A stretch of DNA of 24,593 bases from Syncephalis plumigaleata (lineage: Eukaryota > Zoopagomycota > Zoopagomycetes > Zoopagales > Piptocephalidaceae): the NCBI GenBank assembly GCA_025201365.1, contig JAIXMF010000198.1:1-24593 (forward strand), given 5' to 3'. Below the pieces are notes generated by a model, which worked only from the letters and a program-made list of their open reading frames with translations, had not been told where the DNA came from and made no database searches. This document shows positions 1 to 7,624 of the stretch, piece by piece. Within the stretch, counting starts at the first letter, position 1. Each line of letters starts with the position of its first letter. The translations under genes were made by a program, and so were the position numbers.

Positions 1-180
1 AAAAGAAAAACATTGCCCAATATCAGCTGCTATTATTAGCATGCTCATTACTAGAAAGGCACCCATTCAAACAAAGCGTGTATTGACTAGCATGTCAAAG
101 TCCAATTGAGCATGCTATTGGTAGTTACAATAATACGCTCTCATCATCTTGACATGGATTGATTTACACTTTCAAATTGA
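1..180. repeat. Diverged copy of a dispersed/tandem repeat, truncated by the window edge
   Basis: This stretch aligns by eye with about 2150-2330. Shared blocks in the same order include 'attattagcatgct', 'tagaaa(a)gg', 'cattcaa', 'tgtattga(c/t)tagcatgtc', 'gtccaattga', 'acaatacgct' and 'atggattgattt'. Divergence is substantial, with many substitutions and small indels. The second copy is the last unit of the array at 1642-2330, so the secreted-protein gene between them is bracketed by members of one repeat family. The left boundary cannot be seen because the match begins at base 1. Confidence 0.7.
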
Positions 181-308
181 ATCGTTAAAATCGTAGCTTT
201 ATTCCAATCATGAAAGCATGTGACATTAATGAAACTCGTATAATCTTGATATCAGATAGGTTGCTATGACGTCTTACGGAACTACCGCGTAAGTATATCT
301 CCAGATGG

Positions 309-1491
309 TTATATTGGTTGTGGTCGTGGCTGGTGTGCTTGTTGTGCTTGTACTTGCATACCCCTCAATGCGGCCATAAGGCTAGTACAATCCTTAATTT
401 GTCCCAATGTCCCATATACTCGAAGCAGCGAAATATAGGCTTCTACGGCTTCTTCCAGCTTCATTCCAATTAATCTTTGAGAAGCTGCAGGACCAGAATT
501 TTGTTTTATATATTCTGCTATTTTTATACGTCCTTCAGAAGTAATTTTTAGTGGATCTGCCACAATACTTGGGTCAATCTTCTGTAAAATATAAAAGTAG
601 AGTGCCTGATGGAAACCATTGCATGTATAAGGATTTGGTGAATTAGGACTACTCTTTGCTGGCATCATAGCGGCATTCAATTGCTTTATAGGTGGTTGCG
701 GTCTTCCCATTACATCAAATTCAGATATTGTTGCCTTGAATTGGCTAGGAGCTTGCTGCTGGATCAGAACCTCTACATTTATATGTTAGATAGATGTGAC
801 ATAAGGTGGTAATACTTACCGCCTAAGTCCAATTTTATATCTCTAATGCCGGCATTAAAAAGATAAATGAAGCCTGCGGAACAGTTAGTACATGCACTGA
901 ATACCACAAATAAATAGCTTACCTTTGAGTATTTGTGGCATGGCTTGATTGAAAGTAATAAGCTTATCTGCATAGTTTTGTTCAGATGTTAAGCTCAACA
1001 AGTTATTCATTCCATCAATATTGTGGTAGATAAAACAGTTTCCTGCTTGTTGAGATGGTCCTGCTGGAACTGGTATAGATTTCACTGGATACTTCACATA
1101 ATTACGATATTCCTCATTGGATCCTTTAAGCGTAGTTCGTGCGTTCACAAGTGCCTTTTATACAAAGGTAAGTAAGAGAAGTATAAATGATATCCATTAT
1201 ACTTACCTCAAATATTGCTTTCTCACTATTACTAGTCGTGCACGTCATATATGCGGGCTTTCCACCATACGTAAGTTTAGCATCACAAGAAATAGTGACT
1301 ACTCCGTTAGAAGTATTGACTTCTTCACCAAGCCATAGAAAATTTGATAAGCCTTCCTCGGCAGCTACTTGATCTATGTAGTCCTTAGCGTACAGACTTC
1401 CACGATTAGTTGCTTGTGTTTGAGTGGCACATGATATCAGCACCAATACTGCGGTTATCGCCAATGTCGTTTGATGAAGTAGTGAACGCAT
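309..1491 (-). CDS. Secreted protein of unknown family, 4 exons
   Basis: I do not recognise the family. The gene reads on the minus strand as exons 1491-1207, 1154-923, 873-820 and 772-309, giving 344 residues. The three introns (1206-1155, 922-874, 819-773; 47-52 nt) start with GTAAGT or GTAAGC and end in AG, and joining them keeps one open frame through all four exons. Residues 1-28 (MRSLLHQTTLAITAVLVLIS, then CATQTQA) look like a classical signal peptide. No later membrane segment is evident, so secretion is inferred. The mature part has scattered cysteines (in SCDAKL, MTCTT, GNCFIY, YTCNGF, KDCTSL) and ends in a Gln/Pro-rich tail (QAQQAHQPRPQPI). The third exon is only 54 nt. A CT-rich tract on the sense strand lies 60-85 nt upstream of the ATG. 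An extracellular effector or surface protein is possible, but no motif argues for a specific function. Confidence 0.75.
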
Positions 1492-1550
1492 GTTATTCGT
1501 GGTATCTAGTAGAATCCAAAGATAGGATAAACGAGCGTGTATATGTGTGG

Positions 1551-1576
1551 ATAGCGAGAGAAGAGAGAGAGAGAGA
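1551..1576 (-). promoter_or_regulatory. Sense-strand pyrimidine tract upstream of the secreted-protein gene
   Basis: The plus strand is a run of GA repeats, which reads as CT repeats on the coding strand, 60-85 nt before the start codon at 1491. Similar coding-strand CT tracts precede the second 7TM-RGS gene, SepSecS and the ECL1-like gene. This fits the pyrimidine-rich core-promoter elements known from fungi. The role is inferred from position and recurrence only. Confidence 0.35.
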
Positions 1577-1641
1577 TGATGGTTCGATGCAAAGAAAGTA
1601 GCAATATTGCCGTCTCTATTTATGTCGTAAACAGCTCAGAT

Positions 1642-2330
1642 GTGCCATTCTAATGAATAGAACGATGCTTCGACTGTAAACTAAGTATTACTAATCAAAA
1701 TAGCATCAACTCCATATGTCAGTTGTCATTAATAGCATAGCAATCACCAGTTGAATTCTGTTTTTGTTTGACGTTGATAATTTGGAGCGTGCCATTCTAT
1801 TCCATTCCATCGAATAAACAATGCTTCGACTGTAAACTGAGTATTGCGGAACAAAACAAGATCCATTCCACATGTCAATTGCCATTAATAGCATAGCAAC
1901 CACCAGTTGTGTTCTGTTTTTATTTTATCTTGATGATTCAGAACGTGCCATTCTATTGAATAAAATAATGCTACAGTTGTAAATCAAGTATTGCAGAACA
2001 GAACAACCTCTACTTCACATGTAAATTACTATTAATAGTGTGACATCCATTAGTTGTATCTATTTTTATTCTATCTTGATGATTTGGAATGTGTCGTGCT
2101 GTTCAATCCTACTATGGATAAAATGTTTTAGTTATAGCTCGTGTACTAAGAAAATGGAGAAAACATTACATGATATCATTTGCCATTATTAGCATGCTTA
2201 CTATAGAAAAGGTACTCATTCAATCTAATCTTGTATTGATTAGCATGTCCATGTCCAATTGAACATTACATCGATAACAATACGCTGCCATCATCACCAT
2301 GATATGGATTGATTTGCACGATCATTCAGC
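1642..2330. repeat. Tandem array of a ~150-bp diverged repeat, about four units
   Basis: Units begin near 1642, 1789, 1945 and 2091, so the periods are 147, 156 and 146 bp. The first three start with 'gtgccattcta' and share 'aatgcttcgactgtaaact' or a variant, then 'agtattgc', 'ccacatgtcaattgccatt' or a variant, 'aatagcatagca', 'accagttg' and 'gttctgttttt'. The fourth unit is more diverged and runs into sequence matching the window start (1-180). No open reading frame, terminal inverted repeat or transposase is visible, so this is a minisatellite or satellite-like element rather than an autonomous transposon. Confidence 0.75.
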
Positions 2331-2604
2331 TTATGTTCGATAGCTATGTGATAATCCAATAAACTGTCGTGTAGCATAATAGTAACAATCGCTTTTTTAT
2401 CATTTCTAAATAATATAGAGCGATCACATATTAAAATGTTATTATGTTGATGACTAATTGATTTTTTTTATTGATTCTCACCTTCTCTTTTTTTCCTATT
2501 GAGTTAAAACATTCTAACGCTGGTTTGAATCGATACATCGCTATTCTATTAGTGTGCGTGCCTGTCTGTCTGTCTATTTATCAATCTCTTCAGCTTAAAC
2601 CACA

Positions 2605-3522
2605 ATGACCGTAACGGAAATCACCAGTGAAGATCAGTTGCAGAACCTGCTTACCAGTAAGACTGCCACTGTTGCAGTATTGAATTTCTGGGCAACATGG
2701 GCGCAACAATGCAAGCAAATGAACGAGGTGTTCGCCGATCTAGCTCGGCAGTATAAGCAGCTGCAATTTATACAGGCAAGTAATATAGACGATGAGATAG
2801 CAATACCGTTTATTAATTAGGATTATCTTTCTTTAGATTGAAGCTGAAAAGTATCCCGAAGTATCCGAGGGATTTGATATTGAAGCGGTACCCACCTTTA
2901 TTTTCATTCGCGTAAGTATTGAGAATGAGTTACTTGGATGTGGTTGCATTGCTAATGAACAAGACCTTTTATGACCCTATAGAATGGAAAACAAGTGGAT
3001 CGCGTGAATGGCGCCAATGTAGCGGAACTAACGACTACCGTGGAGCGTCAACTTACAAGTGCTACTGCCACGACTGCACCCGCTGCCAGTAATAAGCCTC
3101 GTGCACCATTAGCACCACCCACTCAGCGTAGTGAGGATGAATTGGAGACGTACTTGAAGGAGTTGACCCATCGTGCTTCCGTAATGATCTTCATCAAGGG
3201 TTCACCAGATACACCACGATGTGGTTTCTCAAAAAACTAGTCGGCCTGCTTAATGGTGCCAATATCTCGTATGACTACTTTGATATTCTAAGTGATGAAC
3301 AAGTACGACAAGGTTAGTTATTGTTATTACTATTGGTCAATATCTAATGGAGATGTGATATACTAAACGAATGATCATCCTGCTGTATTAGGATTGAAAA
3401 AGTTCTCGGAATGGCCAACTTATCCGCAGCTTTACATTCGCGGTGAACTACAAGGCGGTCTGGATATTGTGAGCGAGCTACATGCCAGCGGTGAACTAGA
3501 AGCTTTAATCTCGGCATCTTAG
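2605..3522 (+). CDS. Monothiol glutaredoxin, Trx-Grx type (Grx3/Grx4/PICOT family), frame-broken
   Basis: This is a cytosolic/nuclear monothiol glutaredoxin of the Grx3/4 class. The family binds a glutathione-ligated [2Fe-2S] cluster, usually with a BolA partner, and serves iron sensing and Fe-S delivery. Exons are 2605-2775, 2837-2911, 2983-3312 and 3392-3522, giving about 235 residues, close to yeast Grx4. Residues 1-105 form a thioredoxin-like domain whose WATWAQQC motif (29-36) keeps only the second Cys, as is usual in this family, and includes the VPTFIFIR strand. The Grx domain (about 125-235) has the CGFS active site (C162), then [12 protein letters not shown] and GGLDIVSEL. Intron 1 is GC-AG (AG|GCAAGT); the other two begin GTAAGT and GTTAGT. 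The frame breaks directly after CGFS: TCA AAA AAC TAG stops the protein, yet the -1 frame continues with LVGLL exactly as the family requires. An assembly error, a pseudogene or programmed -1 frameshifting are all possible; an error is most likely. A poly(A) signal AATAAA lies at 3665. Confidence 0.9.
2776..2836 (+). other. GC-AG intron in the glutaredoxin gene
   Basis: The donor reads CAG|GCAAGT and the acceptor TTTCTTTAG|ATT. Only this junction joins ...QFIQ to IEAEKYPEV, which matches the conserved strand of the Grx3/4 thioredoxin domain. Retaining the intron leads to a stop at 2818-2820. Length is 61 nt. Confidence 0.8.
3231..3240 (+). other. A AAA AAC heptamer followed at once by an in-frame TAG
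   Basis: In the zero frame the codons are TCA AAA AAC TAG, so A AAA AAC (3231-3237) is in the X XXY YYZ register of a canonical eukaryotic -1 slippery site. Slipping back one base there reads on as CTA GTC GGC CTG CTT and yields CGFSKN-LVGLL, the exact spacing of the glutaredoxin family. No strong hairpin or pseudoknot is visible just downstream; there is only a short GGC (3243-3245) / GCC (3258-3260) pairing. A lost A in a 7-A run would produce the same sequence. Confidence 0.6.
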
Positions 3523-3536
3523 GACGATAAGCGGTA

Positions 3537-3539
<3 letters not shown>

Positions 3540-3568
<29 letters not shown>
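3540..3568. repeat. (TA)n microsatellite in the glutaredoxin 3' UTR
   Basis: An uninterrupted alternating AT run of about 29 nt lies about 18 nt after the glutaredoxin stop codon and before its poly(A) signal. Confidence 0.9.
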
Positions 3569-3570
<2 letters not shown>

Positions 3571-3664
3571 TGATACACGATACATGATAGGGCAGACCAG
3601 ATGTGATATCGTTTTTCTCATCTGAATTCATCGTATATGACTATGTGGAGATAGCTGTATGTGC

Positions 3665-3670
3665 AATAAA
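3665..3670 (+). terminator. Poly(A) signal of the glutaredoxin gene
   Basis: A canonical AATAAA lies 143 nt past the glutaredoxin stop. The remaining 226 nt up to the convergent 7TM-RGS stop at 3897 hold no open frame. They also include TTTATT at 3849-3854, the minus-strand AATAAA for the neighbouring gene. Confidence 0.6.
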
Positions 3671-3896
3671 TATTGTTGCTATTGTTTTTACTCAACTATA
3701 CGCTAAATATACGAGCGATACAGACTGACTTGTTTCTTTAATAGTTGTATTTTATGCTTACCAGCAAGATAGAATTGAACTGTTATGCTTGTTCTACCAC
3801 TACTAATATAACAAATATATATGAAAATACAATAAGTCATTTAATCAATTTATTAAAGAAAATAACAACAACAACATAAACAAGGGGATTGGGACA

Positions 3897-6458
3897 TTAC
3901 CAAACCCTTAACCAACGACGCCATCGACTAATTGACTTGTTCGATGAACTATTAGACGAAGTTTGCGATTCATCTCGATATTCCTGACGGAAACGAACTA
4001 CCGAGTGCTGCTCCAACTGTTGATGAATCTCATCTGCCGCCAAGTATAAATCGGCTAGACCAGGTTCACGATGATGATAGTATGGTTGCTGTTGCTGTTG
4101 TTGATGTGGTTGTGCTGGTGATTGTAATGGTAAACCAGCTTCAATGGTGTTTAAATGACTAGCTGGCATGATTTGTTGCGGGTAGATCATACGATCCACA
4201 CGTAACAGAAGGCGTTCTCGTAAATGATGGGATATCGTAATTTCGTAAGGAGCACCAGGTCTAATAAACGCATCAATAATATTACGCAATTGCATGGTGA
4301 TAGCAGCACGCGAGAGTGGCGGTGAAGGACGACGAGCAGTCATCATTGTATTATTATTAACAGTAACATTATTAGTACCACTAGCACTACTATTGCCATT
4401 ATTGCCATTGCTATTATTATTATTGTTGTTATTATTAGGATTGGTGCCACCTCCATTGGATGATGTCGTCATGTTGAATGATGCCGAGAGAGGTGAGATG
4501 GGCGGTGATCCAGGTCGAGACAACAATGCAGCCGATGATAAATGTGAATAGTTATTGAATGTCGTGGTAGCTGGGCTACGTTCAGAGAAGAAGTAAGAGG
4601 ATTGTCGTGGATTGTTGTTGCCATTACTAGTGCTACCATTACTCGTTTGCGATGGTGATGAGGGTGACTCTACCGCGCCAGGTGTACGCTGTGAATCATA
4701 CCGAGGTAATCGATCCGTACCAATGATACGTGTTTGTAATCGAATAACCGTCTCGTAGAATAGGAGAGCCTCTAGACTAAGATCGTACATACAAAATGAA
4801 CGAAACTTTGACAGTAGATTGGGACAAGCTAGAATGGTGTCCAATGTCATGGGAATGGTGCTATCGTCATTATTACCACTGTTATTGTTAGTATTAGTAT
4901 TACGAGTGGTAGACGGTGTAGGTTGCCATGAAGTGATTCTATCACGGTACATGTTTAATCGTGAAATTGAAGTAGGTGAAGGCGGTGGAGGACATGGCGA
5001 GTCAGTCGAGTAGGAATGATTACGATGATGTTGCTTACGAGGATGGCTCAATGGCACGTAGAGTGATAGTGGTTGCGATGTCTCGGGCGTGGAACGATTG
5101 CTAATGGAGGAAGGGATACGTCGTATTCTTGGTATAACATCCGTTGACGTTAATCGACCGGACAAATGAGGTGGGTAGCCAACTTCGTTCATGGGCCTCG
5201 TTGTTCTAGGTGTCGATTGTGCATGATGAATGTCGCGCAAGTCGCAGGCAGCACGAATGGCGGGGCGTGCCACCGTCCACACATGCGTGAAAGCCGTGGC
5301 AAGTAAAGGCCAAAGGGTGGCGGGCCAAGCTGATCGATCATCCCAACCTTGGATGCGAAAGACGAGGTAGAGTAGACTGGAGATGACGCCAATAATGTCG
5401 CATAATACCAATTCATTACGAATACCCCAGGCATCACGTACATTACGAGCGGCGTATAGTAGTATAGGCGTGACTACCACTAGGTAAAGACCGGCAACCA
5501 CCCAGATATAAGTGAACACGGGAGCACTACCACAAGTGCCATCCGGTCGATGTAGCAATGCTTCACGGAATAGATAATGAACGAATACGGCACCGACTAG
5601 TATGATCGCCTCTAACACGACAATTACACGTACGAGTGATGGCGTAGTCAAGTGTTGACGATAAACGAACGTCCAATGTGCCGATCTAGGTGGAGTGATG
5701 GTGGCATAGGCACGATCAGGATCTACTACGACACTGTTGGTTGGCTCACCAGTTGCAGTTGATGCTACTACTTCGCCATTCGTGTTCCCCAATGTGGCGG
5801 TGGTGGCACCATGATGAATAGGCCAAGGATCACGCTCCTCTGATTCGTTATCGGAGCGTTGTGTACAACCTGTGGTCGTAGAGTAGGATGCCTTCTTCTT
5901 AACAGCACGATTCCTACCGGTACTGCTACTACGATCGATCATCGGTTCATGTGCACTAGATGATCGTAATAGTTTCTTTACGGTATTTTGTAGACTTGCA
6001 CGTCTAGTACACGGCATGGTTGACGAGGTAAGCAACGAGGAGGGGTCATCTCGGAATGATGGTGATAACGGGGATAATGGTGATGATGATTGTGGCTGGG
6101 TAAGTTCAACGGCTTTCAATCGTGCCTCGCCCAAACGATAAACGGCAATGATACGCGTTAGTCGTGCGAGTAGTGTCATCAACCATAGTGGCATAAATAT
6201 GATAGGTATCCATAGATAGAGTGCACAAGGATAATGACCCTCCAATGGGATCTTGACCAAGTAATGAATGGAGAATATGGCACTAGCCAGGATACACACC
6301 ATAGTTAAGGAGACATCACGATGTTGAATCGCTGGATGTTGACGAAATCGATAGAATAGATAGGAGGACACTATAAGGAACACTAGCCATACCCCGATAG
6401 CCGCGTAATAAATCATCATACGCGACTGTGTCGCAAGTTTGCTAGGAATGGCAGCCAT
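3897..6458 (-). CDS. 7TM receptor fused to an RGS domain, paralog A (RGS lacks key asparagines)
   Basis: A single-exon 853-residue protein. Hydrophobic segments at about 14-37, 50-68, 78-104, 274-296, 314-338, 348-368 and 378-398 make a seven-helix membrane domain. Loop TM3-TM4 is very long (about 105-272), basic and Ser/Thr-rich. The C-terminal cytosolic part carries an RGS domain in pieces. The first half, about 536-577, includes FRSFCMYDLSLEALLFYETV. The second half, about 718-757, includes FIRPGAPYEITISHHLRERL. The final helices, about 800-828, include LYLAADEIHQQLEQ. About 140 residues of Asn/Ser-rich sequence and a smaller poly-Gln stretch interrupt it. RGS proteins speed GTP hydrolysis on Galpha, and 7TM-RGS fusions (plant RGS1, fungal GprK-like) act at the plasma membrane. 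Here both Galpha-contact Asn positions (RGS4 N88 and N128) are Ala and Thr, so GAP activity is doubtful. It shares TM-region motifs (RLxEARLxAxxL, DAxGIRxEL, WTVARPA) with the next gene. Confidence 0.85.
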   Translation of the reverse strand: MAAIPSKLATQSRMMIYYAAIGVWLVFLIVSSYLFYRFRQHPAIQHRDVSLTMVCILASAIFSIHYLVKIPLEGHYPCALYLWIPIIFMPLWLMTLLARLTRIIAVYRLGEARLKAVELTQPQSSSPLSPLSPSFRDDPSSLLTSSTMPCTRRASLQNTVKKLLRSSSAHEPMIDRSSSTGRNRAVKKKASYSTTTGCTQRSDNESEERDPWPIHHGATTATLGNTNGEVVASTATGEPTNSVVVDPDRAYATITPPRSAHWTFVYRQHLTTPSLVRVIVVLEAIILVGAVFVHYLFREALLHRPDGTCGSAPVFTYIWVVAGLYLVVVTPILLYAARNVRDAWGIRNELVLCDIIGVISSLLYLVFRIQGWDDRSAWPATLWPLLATAFTHVWTVARPAIRAACDLRDIHHAQSTPRTTRPMNEVGYPPHLSGRLTSTDVIPRIRRIPSSISNRSTPETSQPLSLYVPLSHPRKQHHRNHSYSTDSPCPPPPSPTSISRLNMYRDRITSWQPTPSTTRNTNTNNNSGNNDDSTIPMTLDTILACPNLLSKFRSFCMYDLSLEALLFYETVIRLQTRIIGTDRLPRYDSQRTPGAVESPSSPSQTSNGSTSNGNNNPRQSSYFFSERSPATTTFNNYSHLSSAALLSRPGSPPISPLSASFNMTTSSNGGGTNPNNNNNNNNSNGNNGNSSASGTNNVTVNNNTMMTARRPSPPLSRAAITMQLRNIIDAFIRPGAPYEITISHHLRERLLLRVDRMIYPQQIMPASHLNTIEAGLPLQSPAQPHQQQQQQPYYHHREPGLADLYLAADEIHQQLEQHSVVRFRQEYRDESQTSSNSSSNKSISRWRRWLRVW

Positions 6459-6703
6459 GAAAATGATCGTTACTGGAAGTGATGACGATGAGGGTGACGA
6501 TGACGATGATGGTGATATAGGGAAAGGAAGAAAGTTATAGAATAGTAGTAGTGGTAGTAGAATAGTAGTAGAATAGTAGAATAGTAGAGCTAAGAAATGA
6601 AAAATCTATAAGACTTTGTTTTCAAGGTCTATACCCGAAATCGGTCAACTTCATAGACAATTCAACACGTGTAGACAATAGTGTTACTAGATAATGTTGA
6701 TGT

Positions 6704-6817
6704 TTATGTCGTTGTCGTTGTCGTTGTTGCTACTGTTAAGTGATAATACGATACTAATAATGGTATTGAATGTGTGTATATTAATAATAATAATACACGC
6801 TTACCCATTGAATTACG
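6704..6817 (-). promoter_or_regulatory. Leader element with upstream ORF, shared with the paralog's leader
   Basis: The plus-strand motif ACGCTTACCCATTGAAT (6797-6813) matches ACGCTTATGCATTGAAT (10162-10178) upstream of the second 7TM-RGS gene at 15 of 17 positions. On the coding strand it contains ATG-NNN-AAG-CGT. Here that ATG (6808) opens a 34-codon upstream frame beginning MGKRV and ending at 6704 in a CAACGA repeat. An alternative reading is a splice donor (GGTAAGC) of a 5' UTR intron. Function is inferred from conservation between paralogs. Confidence 0.3.
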
Positions 6818-7538
6818 CGCAAGTATATCTAGAGTAGTAGCAATGATAATTTAGAATCAAAAAAGAGGTAACCTTCTAGGATTGAGCTAGTTATTGTCGT
6901 CGTTGTCGTAGTTGTTGTAGTAGTTGTCGTTGTAGATCATCAAGTTGATTATTCATCGACTAGTGGATATGGATAAAAGGTGGAAAGGGAAAGAGGGAAT
7001 GGACGAAAACTTTTGATGTTCTTGGTTAACGTGAACACGACACCACTTAATAAGGATGATTATATGCCAAAAAAGTGTAGAATTGATTAAGAATGTTGGG
7101 GTACAAGGATGTTAGCAAAACAAGTTTGGCGTATGATAATGCGAGATAGCGCGTGTGTATGCGAATAAAGAAGAAGAAACGAGATACGAGAGAAGAAAAA
7201 GAAGAAAGAGGTCAGTGTTGCGTAAAGAGGATGGAGATGATGAAGAGGAGAACGCACAAGCGTACACACACACTCATATACGAATCCTATATCCATTGCC
7301 AATCTATAAATGTAATGGATAAAATTGAAGAGGACTTTTAAATAGTCAATGACACGTGGAACTATAAATGGTATAGGCCATGTGTGGATAGTTGTGTAAA
7401 TGGATACTGCAACGTGTCTCTAAAATAGGGATAGATTGCACATGACATATTGTACATAGACATGCATCCTAGATAGACGAATATACATAGATATACATAG
7501 ATATATAGATAGATAGATATAAAACTAAAAGAAAGCAA

Positions 7539-7544
7539 TTTATT
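7539..7544 (-). terminator. Poly(A) signal of 7TM-RGS paralog B
   Basis: TTTATT on the plus strand is AATAAA on the coding strand, 81 nt beyond the stop at 7625. It is the nearest canonical signal. Confidence 0.5.
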
Positions 7545-7624
7545 GCAATTATTGAAGGGAAAGAATACGATTGCACATACATATATACATAGATATAGAT
7601 ATATAAATATGTATATATAGGATA

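Larger units (their letters stand above)
6459..7624. other. Intergenic region between the two 7TM-RGS genes
   Basis: No convincing gene is present. The half next to the gene starting at 6458 is a probable leader/promoter, with GAT/GAC repeats (6480-6517), AGTAGT repeats (6543-6587) and two CAA/CGA-rich blocks on the coding strand (6705-6733 and 6893-6937). The other half is purine-rich (7160-7260), then an ATAG/ATAC simple-sequence zone (7480-7620). It includes TTTATT at 7539-7544, the minus-strand AATAAA of the gene ending at 7625. Confidence 0.6.

Noticed and set aside
2150-2330. Long terminal repeat of a retrotransposon flanking 309-1491
   Set aside because: The flanking copies are heavily diverged, belong to a roughly 150-bp tandem family, and the enclosed gene is an intron-bearing secreted protein rather than gag/pol.
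4294-5013. Plus-strand open frames opposite receptor paralog A, with Leu-rich runs
   Set aside because: They are antisense shadows of the poly-Asn and Ser/Asn-rich coding sequence of the minus-strand gene.
7153-7341. Small Lys/Arg-rich open frame between the receptor genes
   Set aside because: It is purine-repeat sequence with an overlapping open frame on the opposite strand, and there is no start context or conserved feature.
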